This document shows, piece by piece, positions 15,927 to 25,569 of a DNA stretch of 64,000 bases. The position numbers and the translations under genes were made by a program. The stretch covers positions 248,001 through 312,000 of the forward strand of contig NZ_JAFFSX010000010.1 in assembly GCF_017948485.1 (NCBI RefSeq), written 5' to 3'. Source of the DNA: Streptomyces sp. GESEQ-35. GTDB lineage: Bacteria; Actinomycetota; Actinomycetes; Streptomycetales; Streptomycetaceae. How positions within the stretch are numbered: the first letter of the stretch is position 1; each line of letters opens with the position of its first letter. The notes beneath the pieces are model-generated. The model was not told where the DNA came from, did no database searches, and was given only the letters and a program-made list of their open reading frames with translations.

Positions 15927-15993
15927 CGTTGCGGCTCCCGTCGTTGGGCGATGGTGACATCGTCCGGAAGGGCGTCACGGCGCCGCAATACCT

Positions 15994-16010
15994 CTTCCGC
16001 CTCACGGAAG
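15994..16010. promoter_or_regulatory. CTTCCG-N5-CGGAAG palindrome upstream of the oxygenase operon
   Basis: Perfect 6+5+6 inverted repeat (CTTCCG CCTCA CGGAAG) about 70 bp upstream of the oxygenase start, in its probable promoter. A smaller dyad, CGATG-GTGA-CATCG, lies at 15949-15962. The flanking DNA has a diverged partial copy at 26957-27010. A regulator site is likely; which protein binds is unknown. Confidence 0.4.
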
Positions 16011-16199
16011 GATTTGGGGAAACTGCCTGTTCAGGGGGGTTGGTCGTCTGCGGGAGTGAAATCAGGAGTCCGCTTGGCCGGCGACCTCGCTGAATGTTTC
16101 CGTCGATGGCTTTTGCCAAGCTTGACACTCCCGCTTTGCGAGAGAGCTTCCTGCTCTCGACTCTCACCGCATTGAGAATGTGCGCGGCCTGGCCGGTCT

Positions 16200-16865
16200 C
16201 TACCTGCTCCCCGACCCGTCCTCTCCCGCCCGCCGGCCGTCCGCCTGGCGCGTGTCTCCCCAACCCATCCGGATCACCGCGTACGTCTCGCCGTCCTTCG
16301 GCGGACGTGTCCAGGAACGGGTGGCGAACGTGTGCAGCCGCCCTTTTACGATTGCGTGACGCGGCAGAGACGCACCGAACTCCCCGGCCACCGATTCCAG
16401 CAGCGACCGCTCCACCACCTCGGCCCCGTCCTCCAGGGCGCCGAAGAGCCGTCGCGGATCCAGCGCCCGCGGTATCTCCCCGCTCTGCCGGATCTCTCCG
16501 TCCGCGTACGTGAATGCGTACTGCTCGGCACCGTCTCGCGCCACCGAAAGGTGGAAGAACGGTTCCCCGTGCCAGGTCCTCAGGCCGCTCCACACCACCA
16601 CCGCGCAGGTGCCCGCGCTGGCGGCCGCGGCGGGGGAGACGAACCGCCGCCGGTCGAACGGGGCGCGATCGCCGTCGAAGGCGAAGCTCCAACCGGTGCC
16701 GGCCCGGCCGACCGCCATGAGAGCCCTGTCGTCGTAGGACGAGAACTCCCTCTGCGTGTGCAGCGATCTGTGGCGCGCCTCCCAGAAGGTCATGGGTTCG
16801 TTCAGCACGGTGCCGTCCCCGTCCGCGAGACGTCCGGGCAACTCCTCCGGCTCCACACCTTCCAC
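16200..16865 (-). CDS. Hypothetical protein, N-terminally truncated by an IS boundary
   Basis: 221 aa from the GTG at 16865, but protein-like sequence continues upstream in frame without any start codon (through PGDLAWLAEPDPG and NNRTSYRFVLVEG) until a stop near 16993, exactly where IS1634-like coding sequence begins on the other strand. The gene has therefore probably lost its 5' end. The body (MTFWEARHRSLHTQREFSSY, GTGWSFAFDG, ALDPRRLFGALE) resembles DUF6461-type proteins of Streptomyces, a weak recognition. No function is known. The remaining frame is intact, so decay may be recent. Confidence 0.5.
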   Translation of the reverse strand: MEGVEPEELPGRLADGDGTVLNEPMTFWEARHRSLHTQREFSSYDDRALMAVGRAGTGWSFAFDGDRAPFDRRRFVSPAAAASAGTCAVVVWSGLRTWHGEPFFHLSVARDGAEQYAFTYADGEIRQSGEIPRALDPRRLFGALEDGAEVVERSLLESVAGEFGASLPRHAIVKGRLHTFATRSWTRPPKDGETYAVIRMGWGDTRQADGRRAGEDGSGSR

Positions 16866-16974
16866 CAGGACGAACCGGTAGGACGTGCGGTTGTTGCCCG
16901 GGTCCGGCTCCGCGAGCCACGCCAGGTCGCCCGGGTCGACCCCGGCCGTCGGACTCGGTGCCTCACCCGCCTGC

Positions 16975-17590
16975 CCGCGCCTGGGAGATCACCGTGGTGT
17001 TCGACGCCGGGCAGAACTCCGTCGCCAACTTCGCCCACCTCGATTAGTCCCACCTGCACTTCGTCGGGCTCGATCCCACTTTCGGACTGCACCGACCTGC
17101 TCAAGCGACCCGCCGGCGCCCGACGTTTGGTGGACGAGCCGCGCTTCGGGGGTCTCACGGCGCTGGAGACCCGGCGCACCGTCTACGGCCGGGACCGCCG
17201 CGTCCACCTCACCCACTCGCCCGCCCTGCACACCGCCCAGCACCGCGGCTTCGACCAGACCCTCGCCAAGGCCGAGGCCCGGCTCGGCGACCTCGCCGCC
17301 ACCTTGGCCCGAGGCCGGACCCGCCGAGCCCCGGAGAAGGTCCGGGCCGAGGTCTCCGCGATCACAAGGACCCCTGGGTCACCCGCGTACTCGCCCTGAC
17401 CGTCGCCCACTTGATGCGACGCCAGGCAGCCGGCGCGGGTGAGCCCATGTCGGCACGCGAACTCCTCGGACACCTCGCCGGCATCCAGGAAACCGTCCTG
17501 ATCCACCCCTCCACCGGGGGCCGCCCATGGCCCGACGGATGCTTACCGACCTCACTACGACCCAGCCCGCCTCGCCGCCATCCTCGACCT
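16975..17590 (+). pseudogene. IS1634-like (IS4 superfamily) transposase remnant
   Basis: Translation in shifting frames gives the typical core: ITVVFDAGQNSVANFAHLD followed by TAG (near 17047), then in another frame PRFGGLTALETRRTVYGRD, LTHSPALHTAQHRGFDQTL and AEARLGDLAATLARG, then in a third frame KDPWVTRVLALTV and SARELLGHLAGIQETVL with ARRMLTDLTTTQ. At least one stop and three frameshifts, an apparent internal deletion before the C-terminal piece, and no N-terminal third. It is inactive. It truncates the hypothetical gene to its left. Confidence 0.75.
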
Positions 17591-17639
17591 GGACCTCTCC
17601 GTCCCGCGCACTTGGCCTTGGCCCGCTGCCCAACGACAT

Positions 17640-17800
17640 CACCGTGCCCCTGGACGCCGACTACGACTCGGACAAGACACGGACCGTGCTCGAACGCGCG
17701 GTATGCACGGCCGGATCGGCCACAAGGATGAGAAGGCGCCGATCCAGGCGAGCCGACGCCGGCACGTCGAACGAGCCCCCGGGGCACAAAGCTTGATCCG
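17640..17800 (+). pseudogene. IS5-family transposase C-terminal fragment
   Basis: ADYDSDKTRTVLERA (from about 17656) continues, after a frameshift, as GRIGHKDEKAPIQASRRRHV and then ERAPGAQ. This is the C-terminal region of IS5-type DDE transposases (usual form YDS-KTR ... G-I--KG--APIQAGRRW-VERT). Only about 50 residues remain, and the catalytic Glu segment is damaged. It lies directly after the IS1634-like remnant, so two elements decayed side by side. Confidence 0.6.
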
Positions 17801-17950
17801 TGGAGTGGATGCCACTGCGGCAACTCCGCGGCCGGCGAACATACGTAGCCGATTGCGTAGTTCTACTGATCCCTTCAGCGTCCGCTTAGGGAAGGGTCTT
17901 GATCGAGGGTGAACCGTGCGCGACGGGAGAGCCACTGAGCACAGGTCAGG

Positions 17951-18877
17951 ATGATGACGTTGCTGGAGTCTGCAGGAGACCGGGTACGGCGACTGGTCCG
18001 CGCCGTCACCCCAACGGGACGTAACCGGCCGGCTCGGTACTCCGCCGCTCCGGTCACCGCCTCGCTGGCGGCCGTTGCGCTGCTGACGGCCGGCTGCTCG
18101 GGCGACGGAGACGGCACCGACGCATCGGCCGCCACGCCCTCCGCGACCGGCACTGCCACCGCTGCCCCGATCACCCCGTCGGCCACGCCCTCCCCGCCCT
18201 ACCCGACCAACGCCAAGGGCTGCCACCCCAACGGGGAATGGACGACGGAACAGATTATGCGCTGGGTGCGAATGGCAGCCGATGCCCCCGCCGCAGGCGT
18301 CGACACCTCCAAGGACCCGGTCGAGATCAACGAGAGCGTGGCGGGCTACACCGGCCCGCTGTGCGAAACGGTCACCGTTCAGGTGGAGTTCTGGAAGCTC
18401 ACCTACGGCTCGGGGGGCGCCGGAGAGAACACGACCGGCGCCACGGAGGCCCCGCCGGACTACTACTTCGACATGGGCTCCGTGAAGCGGACCGAGTTGC
18501 GCGTCGACGGACGCAAGGAGCAGCTCGTGAAACCGCCGGAGAAGCTCTACGCCGGCGACCGCAGCGTCTGCGTGGGGGCCCTGGTCGCGGTGTACGTCGG
18601 CAAGCCCCTCAAGGGCAAGGAACTGCCCGAGCAGATCAGCACCGGGTCCGAGGGCGTCAACATCGGCGGCGGGGACGTGGAATTCAGGACCGAGCGGGTG
18701 GCCGAGTACGAGCTGTCGCCTCCAGCGGCGCCGCACGTCTGCAGCCCCGAGGGCAAGCCCACCGCCGACCCGTACGACGTGCCCGACACCACGGGTGTCC
18801 CCGACCCGCTGTACCCGACGCCGACGTTCAGCTTCGACTTGGACGACGTCCTGCGCGTCCCGAGTGACGGAGATTGA
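17951..18877 (+). CDS. Putative lipoprotein of unknown function
   Basis: 308 aa. A long basic N-region, then a hydrophobic segment ending in LLTAGC-SGDGDG, which would serve as a lipobox. A Thr/Ala/Pro-rich linker follows, then a globular part with four Cys (GCHPNG, GPLCETV, RSVCVG, PHVCSP) that could form two disulfides, and a Pro-rich C-terminus. No family was recognised. ATG 17951 gives a rather long N-region; a start further in cannot be excluded. It lies just after the IS remnants and upstream of a small membrane protein. Confidence 0.65.
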   Translation: MMTLLESAGDRVRRLVRAVTPTGRNRPARYSAAPVTASLAAVALLTAGCSGDGDGTDASAATPSATGTATAAPITPSATPSPPYPTNAKGCHPNGEWTTEQIMRWVRMAADAPAAGVDTSKDPVEINESVAGYTGPLCETVTVQVEFWKLTYGSGGAGENTTGATEAPPDYYFDMGSVKRTELRVDGRKEQLVKPPEKLYAGDRSVCVGALVAVYVGKPLKGKELPEQISTGSEGVNIGGGDVEFRTERVAEYELSPPAAPHVCSPEGKPTADPYDVPDTTGVPDPLYPTPTFSFDLDDVLRVPSDGD

Positions 18878-18989
18878 GCAGGTGGGGCCCCGCCGGCCGA
18901 CGGGGCCGTGAGTTCACGGAACAGCTGGTGGGGGAGGACTGATCGATCATCTTGACGGTCCGACAGGTATCCGATACAGGGAGTCTGCT

Positions 18990-19463
18990 TTGAGCAAGCG
19001 GGAATTGGGTCCGTATCCAGGTCTGACCTATGCGCACATGGTGTCCAAGGACGTCCACAGCAGCCATGTCGTCCGCCGGTTTGCTGTCTACCCGATCGAC
19101 ATCGAGCGGCCGGAGGAGGGCCGGCGGGTGGAGACGCTGGAATGCGGGAGCTGCCAGAAGCCGCTGAAGTTCAAGGTGCTCAGTGTCGCGGCGGCCAGGA
19201 CCCGCCGGTGGGTATGGCTGGTGCTGGGCCTGGTCGGGGTAGCGGCGGCGCTCGGGTTCGGGGTGGCGATCTTCCAGGTCGGCGGGCAAGTCCACGAGGA
19301 GGGGGCCCCCAACCCGGTGGGCCCGCTGGCGCTGGGCTTCCTCGCCGGGTTCCTTTCCGGGATCGTCGGCCTGAGCTACTGGTGGTACGAGGACGGGGTG
19401 CGCGGGCCCGGCTCGCCACTGCTGTCACTCGGTGTGCACGCTCTCCGGTGGCCGCGCAGCTAG
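18990..19463 (+). CDS. Small membrane protein with CxxC motif
   Basis: 157 aa from a TTG at 18990 with ACAGGGAG upstream. The N-terminal cytosolic part carries ETLECGSCQKPLKF, a single CxxC as in half of a zinc ribbon. Two membrane helices follow (WVWLVLGLVGVAAALGFGV; LALGFLAGFLSGIVGLSYWW). Unknown function. It sits 112 bp after the lipoprotein gene on the same strand and may be co-transcribed. Confidence 0.6.
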   Translation: MSKRELGPYPGLTYAHMVSKDVHSSHVVRRFAVYPIDIERPEEGRRVETLECGSCQKPLKFKVLSVAAARTRRWVWLVLGLVGVAAALGFGVAIFQVGGQVHEEGAPNPVGPLALGFLAGFLSGIVGLSYWWYEDGVRGPGSPLLSLGVHALRWPRS

Positions 19464-19727
19464 CGCGACGCCCTGGCGAGATGCCTGATCTGCGAATTAT
19501 CCAGGAACTCGGGCTAGGCCTGCCGACCCTCCGGGAGGCGGCGCCACCGGGTGCTGGCCCGCGGCGTCGAGTCCACAGCAGGCCGGACAGGAACGGGAGG
19601 ACCTGACTGTCCAGATCGGTTTCGGTGGGTACGCAACCACGCGAAGCTCCCCGCAATCATGTTGATCTTGGTCGACAGCCCATTCATCAGTGGCTTCACT
19701 TCATCACGCACGCGGGGTGGCCCGCCC

Positions 19728-20311
19728 TCATTCCTCCTGAGCCCACTCGGCGTGCCACACGGTCACTGTGCCGTTGCCGTGCCCGGCCGCGAGCAGCGTT
19801 CGCCCGCCCGTCCGCACCTGACACAGGGCGAAGGTCCACCCCCTCCGGGGGCGGTGTCGATCGTGCGCACCAGCCGGCCGTCGCGCGGGTCCCAGATGCG
19901 TATCGCGCCGTCCCGGCCCGCCGAGGCCGGCAGGTCGCGCCCCGAGACCCGCACTGCGCACAGCCCGTACACCCAGCCGCGGTGACCGGTGAGGGAGGCC
20001 ACCAGCGCGCCTCGGTTCTCCAGATCCCAGAGCCGGACGACCCCGTGCCGGCCGCTGGACGCCAGCAGGGGCCTGCCGTCGACGTCGACCTCGCACAGCG
20101 TACGGATCCAGGTGCGCGAGTCCCTGAGGAGAGCCGTGTCCTCGTGCGTGGCCGGGTCCGCGAGGCGGATTACCTTGCGGTGCCCGGAGTACGCCACGAG
20201 TCTCCGGCCGCCGACCGTGACCTCGCAGGCCGCCTCGAACGACGGCCGGTACCGGTACCGGCCGTCCGACCGCCGGACCACCCACGTAGGTCGGTTACGT
20301 AGTTTCCGCAT
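19728..20311 (-). pseudogene. WD40-repeat protein remnant with frameshift
   Basis: On the minus strand about three WD40 blades are readable: VRLWDLENRGALVASLTGHR, AIRIWDPRDGRLVRTI and, in another frame, VTVWHAEWAQEE. The frame changes within C/G runs at about 19838-19851. Only three of the seven or more blades of such proteins remain and no domain precedes them, so this is a 3' fragment. Downstream on the same strand, 19514-19711 holds a 65-codon GTG frame (MRDEVKPLMNGLSTKINMIA) with no recognised family, too short to call. Nothing else was seen in 19464-19727. Confidence 0.6.
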
Positions 20312-20507
20312 CCGTTCAGCCCACCCGTCCCACCCGCACGAGGGTTGCCCGTCCCGCGCTGATCGACGCCCACCCGCTCGGGCCGGTGGCTCGCCGTCGA
20401 CGCGTAGCCGTCGACGCGGTGTGAGATCGAGGACACGAAGCCGCAGGTTGTCAGTGGCGTACGACAGGATGTGCGGGGGCACCAACTGTCGCGGGGGGCG
20501 TGAGGGT

Positions 20508-23351
20508 ATGACGACGGAACGGACACGGCTGGTCGGCAGAGAGGCGGAACTCGCGCGGCTCGACCGGCTGCTGGCGGAACTGGTGGGGGACGTGCCCGGC
20601 CGCCCGGCGGTGCTGGACGTCGGCGGTGAGGCGGGCATCGGCAAGAGCCGGCTGGTCCACGAGCTGTGCCTGGCGGCGACGCGGCGCGGGGCGGCGGTGC
20701 TGCGCGGCCGGGCGACGGAGTACGAACGTCACATCCCGTTCCAGCCGTTCACCGACGCCTTCTCCGACCTCGCCCCGGAGGTCGTCGAATCCTTCCCGGA
20801 GGCTGCCGAAGTCGCGGTGCTGAGCGGCGCTCCCCGCAGCACGGACCGCTTCCACCTGCACCGGGCCACCGCCGCTCTGTTGACCCACGCCGCGGCGTCT
20901 GGGCTGGTCGTGGTCCTGGACGACATGCACTGGGCGGACGCCGCGTCGCTGGAACTCCTCGACCATCTCGTACGGCACCCCGTGCGCGCCCGCGTCCTGC
21001 TGGTCCTCGCCCGCCGCGACCGGCAGAGCCCCGCGCCGCTTGCCGCGACCCTCACCCGCGGCACGGAGACCGGCACGGTACGGCGGACGGTCCTCGGCCC
21101 GCTCGGCGAGCGGGACTGCGTCGAACTGCTCACCCCTGACCTGGCCCGCGACCAGGCCGTACGGCTCTTCACAGCGAGCGAGGGCAACCCGCTGTACCTG
21201 CTCACCCTGCTCCAGGCGCACCGCGAGGGCGCGTCGGTGAGCCGACTGTCCACGACGGGCCTCGGGGCGCTGCTGCTCGACGAGCTGACCCCGCTGACGC
21301 CGTCGCAGGGCCGGCTCGTCCAAGTGGTGGCAGCTCTGGGCGACCACGCCACGCCCGCACTGCTCGGCCCGGTGACCGGCCACGAGCCGGGGCAACTGGC
21401 CGACGATCTCGCCGTACTGACCCGGCGCGACCTGCTGCGCACCGGCACGCACGGGCGGATCGCGCTGCGCCACCCCGTGCTGCGCAGCCTCGTCCGCGAC
21501 GGCACTGACCCCTGGCAGCGCACGGAGATCCACCGGCACGTCGGCGCCGAACTCGCCCGTACCGGAGCCCCGTTGGCCGAGCGGGCGCACCACGCCGAGC
21601 AGTCGCTGTCCGACTGGGACCCGCGGGCGGCGGCGGTGCTGGACGAGGCCGCCGAGCAGGCCGCGCAGACGGCGCCCGCGAGCAGCGCACACTGGCTTGA
21701 GGTGGTGCTGCGGCATCTTCCGCACACGCCGGAACACGCTGCCAGACGGCGCGAGTTGATGCTGCGGCGGGCCCGGGCGCTGGGCGTCGGCGGCCGGCTC
21801 CGGGAGAGCCGGGACCTGTTGCACCAGGTGATCGCCCTGCCCGACCCGGGCGACGGGACGGGGTCGCGGGCGTCTGCTGTCGTGCTGTGCGCCGTCATGG
21901 AGCGCCATCTGGGGCGTTACTCGGAGGCGGTCGCCCTGCTCCGCCGCGAGTTGCACCGCACTGATCCTGCGCCGTCGCTCGCCGACCAGGTGGCGCTGGG
22001 CCTGGAGCTGGGCTCCTCGGCCCCGCACGACACCTCGTACCCGGCAGTGCGCTCCGAGGTGGCACACACCCTGGAGGTGGCCCGCTCCCTCGGGGACGAG
22101 ACGGGGGTGGCGGGTGCGCTGAGCGTCGCGGCGCTGGGGGAGGCGTACGAGGGGGAGACGGCCGCGGCGGACGACTTCACCCGCCGGGCGGCGGCCCTCG
22201 TGGACTCGCTGCCGGACGGCGATCTGACCGGCCTGTGCGAGCCGCTGGTACGGCTGGCCTGGGCGGAGGCGTTCCTGGAGCGCTTCGCCGACGCCGAGCG
22301 GCACGCCGATCGCGGCCTGGCCATTGCCCGCCGCACCGGCCAGATCTACCTCCTGCCCCACCTTCTCCTGTGCAAGACACACGTGCGCACCCAGACCTGC
22401 CGGCTCGCGTCGGCGGTGGAACTGTCCGAGGAGGCCGAGGACATCGCCCGCGGCATCGGCAGTGACGAACTGCTCGCCTTCGTCCTCGCCACGAGGGCCC
22501 ACGCCCTGGTCGACGCCTGCCCACCCGGCGATCCGCGGCCACTGGCCACCGCCGAGGAGGCGGTGGCCGCGGCGGGTCTGGGCGTCAACTGGTGGGCGTC
22601 CATCGCTTGGTGTGTACTCGGCTACGCGGCGCTCATTGCCGGCGACCCGGCTCGTGCCCGGGAGGCGGTCCTGCGTGCCGGCGGCCCCGGCCTGCGGCGG
22701 ATGCAGCCCTCCATGCGTCCGCTGTTCCTGGAGGTCCTGGTGACCGCCGCCGTCAGCATGGGTGACCTGGACGCGGCGAAGGACTGGGCCGAGCGGGCCC
22801 GCGAGGAGGCCGAGCGGCTAGATCTGCCCGTGCAGCGCGGCTCTGCCATGCGCAGCGCCGCGCAGATACGCCTCGGTCTCGGTGACGACAAGGCGGCGGC
22901 GGACCTGTTCATGGCGGCGGCCGACGAGAGCGCCCGCAGCGGAGGGGTGTTCTGGGAGGCGTTCTCCCTGCTCTTCGGCGCCTCCCTGTCGGCGGCGGAC
23001 CCGGGCGACTCGCGGCGCGGGCAGGCGGCCTGGCACCGGGGGCGGCGGCTCGCCGTGGCCGGGGGCTGCGGGATGCTGACCGGTCTTGCCGAGGCGGTTG
23101 GCCCGGCGGTGGCCGCCGCCGCTGACGGGCCCGAGCACCGCCTCGCCGAACTGACCGCCCGCGAACGGGAGATCGCCGACCTCGTCGCCGACGGCCTCAC
23201 CAGCCCGGCGATCGCCGAACGACTCTGCCTGAGCCGCCGCACGGTCGAGACCCACATCTCCCGGGTCTACCGCAAGACGGGAGTCTCATCGCGGGCAGCT
23301 CTCGCGGGCCTGATGGCGGGGCGCACGCCGAGGCCTTCCTTGAGAGGATGA
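20508..23351 (+). CDS. LuxR-family regulator with AAA domain (LAL type)
   Basis: 947 aa. The N-terminal AAA/NB-ARC-like ATPase has Walker A GGEAGIGKSRL (39-49) and Walker B LVVVLDDMHWAD; a long TPR-like helical middle follows; a C-terminal LuxR HTH covers the last 60 or so residues (LTAREREIADLVADGLTSPA, RRTVETHISRVYRKTG). The length is typical of LAL regulators. ATG 20508 follows GTGAGGGT; the frame is open upstream but has no protein character. It is flanked by a WD40 remnant and a terminator-like hairpin, so no operon partner indicates its target. Confidence 0.92.
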   Translation: MTTERTRLVGREAELARLDRLLAELVGDVPGRPAVLDVGGEAGIGKSRLVHELCLAATRRGAAVLRGRATEYERHIPFQPFTDAFSDLAPEVVESFPEAAEVAVLSGAPRSTDRFHLHRATAALLTHAAASGLVVVLDDMHWADAASLELLDHLVRHPVRARVLLVLARRDRQSPAPLAATLTRGTETGTVRRTVLGPLGERDCVELLTPDLARDQAVRLFTASEGNPLYLLTLLQAHREGASVSRLSTTGLGALLLDELTPLTPSQGRLVQVVAALGDHATPALLGPVTGHEPGQLADDLAVLTRRDLLRTGTHGRIALRHPVLRSLVRDGTDPWQRTEIHRHVGAELARTGAPLAERAHHAEQSLSDWDPRAAAVLDEAAEQAAQTAPASSAHWLEVVLRHLPHTPEHAARRRELMLRRARALGVGGRLRESRDLLHQVIALPDPGDGTGSRASAVVLCAVMERHLGRYSEAVALLRRELHRTDPAPSLADQVALGLELGSSAPHDTSYPAVRSEVAHTLEVARSLGDETGVAGALSVAALGEAYEGETAAADDFTRRAAALVDSLPDGDLTGLCEPLVRLAWAEAFLERFADAERHADRGLAIARRTGQIYLLPHLLLCKTHVRTQTCRLASAVELSEEAEDIARGIGSDELLAFVLATRAHALVDACPPGDPRPLATAEEAVAAAGLGVNWWASIAWCVLGYAALIAGDPARAREAVLRAGGPGLRRMQPSMRPLFLEVLVTAAVSMGDLDAAKDWAERAREEAERLDLPVQRGSAMRSAAQIRLGLGDDKAAADLFMAAADESARSGGVFWEAFSLLFGASLSAADPGDSRRGQAAWHRGRRLAVAGGCGMLTGLAEAVGPAVAAAADGPEHRLAELTAREREIADLVADGLTSPAIAERLCLSRRTVETHISRVYRKTGVSSRAALAGLMAGRTPRPSLRG

Positions 23352-23766
23352 GCCACGCACGGTTCGAGCCGCGGATACCGGGGGTCCTGTGCATCAGCCA
23401 CAAGTCACAAGTCAGCAAGCCACGAGGCGCGAAACTGTGTGAGCGAGCGGCGGTGTTGGTGTGCCGGACCGGTCAGCTGCCCCGCCCGAACGGTCGGCTG
23501 GAGCCGGTCCGCACTCGGGTGCTCCGGTACGGGGGTGCGGTCAGCTCCGCTACCGGCCTGATGCCTATGTCACCGCCCTGATGGACACGCTGGGCTGAGC
23601 CCAGGCGGTCCGGGGCGCGGGCATGGCGGCGAGCGCCGAAACCGCCTTCCACGTCCGACACCAACTGGCGGATCCGCTACGTGTGCCAGTGCCTACGGTA
23701 TTGGCCAAGGCAGACGTCGACGTCGACCTCAGGCACAGAGGTCGGCGTCGACAGACGTTGTGTTGA
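23352..23766. other. Intergenic stretch without a convincing gene
   Basis: 415 bp between the convergent LAL gene and the secreted-protein gene. Short coding-like stretches occur on the plus strand (for example RYRPDAYVTALMDTLG ending in TGA near 23598) but nothing has a start, RBS and family match; possibly the eroded end of a lost gene. The only clear element is the hairpin at 23716-23752. Confidence 0.4.
23716..23752. terminator. Strong bidirectional hairpin
   Basis: 15-nt arms at 23716-23730 and 23738-23752 with a 7-nt loop (AGGCACA) and one mismatch, which is a G-U wobble on one strand. It lies 14 bp after the end of the minus-strand secreted-protein gene, between two convergent genes, and lacks a clear U tract. 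It most likely terminates the minus-strand gene. Confidence 0.6.
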
Positions 23767-24273
23767 CTAGAAAGGGGGGTTGAGGCAGGCGATAAAGCTA
23801 CCGCCCTCGGTATACAGCGGCCACTGCATCTGTTCACGGGTTGCCGGCCCGTAGTCGCCGTCGGCGCTCACACCGAGGCGGTTGGCTTGGAGCCACCGAA
23901 CGGCATCCACCGTGCCGGTGCCGTAGCTCCCGTCCGTTCCTCCGGTGGCGTTGATCCGATTGGCGGCATAGGTACCGGGGTAGCAGTAAACGATGGCCAT
24001 CTGCAGCCTCATCACGGCGATTTCACTGCCCGTCTGATATTCCATGTAACAGCTCAGCCCGTTACCGGTGCGCGCGGGGATTTTGTAGTGATTGCCAGGG
24101 TTGCCGCCATCGCCCAACCCATCGGTGCGCTTCACCGTCGTGTTGCACGGACCGTAGGCGGCGTGGGCGGGCGCAGTCATCATCGGGCTGGCCGTCAGGC
24201 CGGCGGCGAAGAGGAGAGCCAAAGCCCCCAACACTCCGCTCCGCATGCGGAGCGTCGTGGATACACGTTGCAC
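23767..24273 (-). CDS. Secreted peptidoglycan-binding-type small protein
   Basis: 168 aa. Sec signal peptide (LGALALLFAAGLTASPMM, cleavage near AHA-AYGP). The C-terminal 90 residues look like a PGB1 peptidoglycan-binding domain (IAVMRLQMAIVY, TGTVDAVRWLQANRLGVSAD, YGPATREQMQWPLY) with four Cys residues in total. No catalytic domain is present. The GTG at 24273 has AGAAGGG upstream; a perfect GTTGCA-CGA-TGCAAC dyad overlaps this start and could fold the initiation site. The divergent region to the AraC gene (24274-24575, 302 bp) holds no further gene. Confidence 0.75.
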   Translation of the reverse strand: MQRVSTTLRMRSGVLGALALLFAAGLTASPMMTAPAHAAYGPCNTTVKRTDGLGDGGNPGNHYKIPARTGNGLSCYMEYQTGSEIAVMRLQMAIVYCYPGTYAANRINATGGTDGSYGTGTVDAVRWLQANRLGVSADGDYGPATREQMQWPLYTEGGSFIACLNPPF

Positions 24274-24575
24274 GATGCAACCCTTCTGGTCGGTGATGTC
24301 GTCTCAATGACGGCCTCGCCCATGGACCTTAGGGTCGTCGTGGGCTTCGGACTTTGTCATCCGTGCAGGGAACTTTGTCAGTAGTGCACAGCCTCAAGTT
24401 GACGCCATATCAGGCGAGGCGGGCCCTGTGTGTGCCCGTCGAAGCCGTTGCGCAGCGAGAGAGAATCCGGCCAGACTGATGTCGGGAACCGTCCGTGTCT
24501 AGGGGGACTTGTGGGGGAACGGGCCGAGGTACTGTCAGGCCGGCTCTATGACCGACGCAGACGAAGGGCTGCCTC

Positions 24576-25544
24576 ATGAGCCCGGTCCTGGACACCGCGT
24601 TCATACCGCCGCGGGACCGGGAGGAAGTGATCCGGAATGCGGTGTGGGAATCCATGGTGGCGGTCGATATCGACCACCGTCCTCCGGCTGAGGACATCTC
24701 CGTTCGCATCGGGCTCGGCGCCGTGGGGCCCATCAGGATCTGTTCGGCGCGGGCGACCGCGGTCACTCTCCGTCGGACGGAGCGGCTCGCCCGAAAGGAC
24801 GAGGAGCCGGCCGTCACTCTCGGTATTCAGATGACGGGCAGCAGCGTGGTGGTTCAGAACGGTCGCGAGTGCCTGTTGAGGCCCGGGGAATTCGCCGTCT
24901 ACGAATCGATCGCTCCCTACACACATCTCTTCGACGAGGCAGTCGACTACCGCTTCATCCGTTTCCCCCGCGCGGCACTCGCGCTCCCCGACCGGTTGCT
25001 CCGGGACATCACCGCGGTCCCGCTGGGATCCGACAACCCCGTTGCGCGCCTGGCCTTCACCTACTTCTCCCAACTGGCCGTCAGCGACGCGTTGCACCAG
25101 GGGGTGCACGCCGACGCCGTGGTGGAACCCAGCATCGAACTCCTCCGTGCCGTCCTGACGTCCCAGCACGGCAACGCCGACCTGGCCAGAGGGCCGTTGG
25201 AGGCGACCCTCAGCCTGCGGATCACTCAATACCTCCGGGAGCACCTGGCTGATCCCGATCTGTCGGCGGCACGGATCGCCGCCGCACACGGCATCTCCGT
25301 ACGTCACCTCTATGCGGTGCTGTCCCGGTCGGGCATCAGCCTCGGAGACTGGATCCGTACCCGCCGCCTGGCCGCATGCAGGCGAGAACTGACCGGCCCG
25401 AACGGGCGGCTGCGGACCATCGCGGCGATAGGACGGAGCTGGGGCTTCGTGGACGCGACCCACTTCAGCAAGGTGTTCAAACGGGCATACGGAATCTCGC
25501 CTCGGGCCTGGCGCGACCAGAACCACCCCCGCTCCTCCGGGTGA
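24576..25544 (+). CDS. AraC-family regulator
   Basis: 322 aa. An N-terminal AraC-binding-like cupin (about 35-200; RPGEFAVYESIAPYTHLFD) and a C-terminal double HTH (AARIAAAHGISVRHLYAVL; AIGRSWGFVDATHFSKVFKR then AYGISPRAW). The family usually activates genes for stress or carbon-source use. ATG 24576 follows CGAAGGG. No intact partner gene is adjacent: downstream lies a gene fragment and the IS630 element, which may have separated it from its target. Confidence 0.9.
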   Translation: MSPVLDTAFIPPRDREEVIRNAVWESMVAVDIDHRPPAEDISVRIGLGAVGPIRICSARATAVTLRRTERLARKDEEPAVTLGIQMTGSSVVVQNGRECLLRPGEFAVYESIAPYTHLFDEAVDYRFIRFPRAALALPDRLLRDITAVPLGSDNPVARLAFTYFSQLAVSDALHQGVHADAVVEPSIELLRAVLTSQHGNADLARGPLEATLSLRITQYLREHLADPDLSAARIAAAHGISVRHLYAVLSRSGISLGDWIRTRRLAACRRELTGPNGRLRTIAAIGRSWGFVDATHFSKVFKRAYGISPRAWRDQNHPRSSG

Positions 25545-25569
25545 TGGTCTCCGCGCGGCCAAGTTTCGC

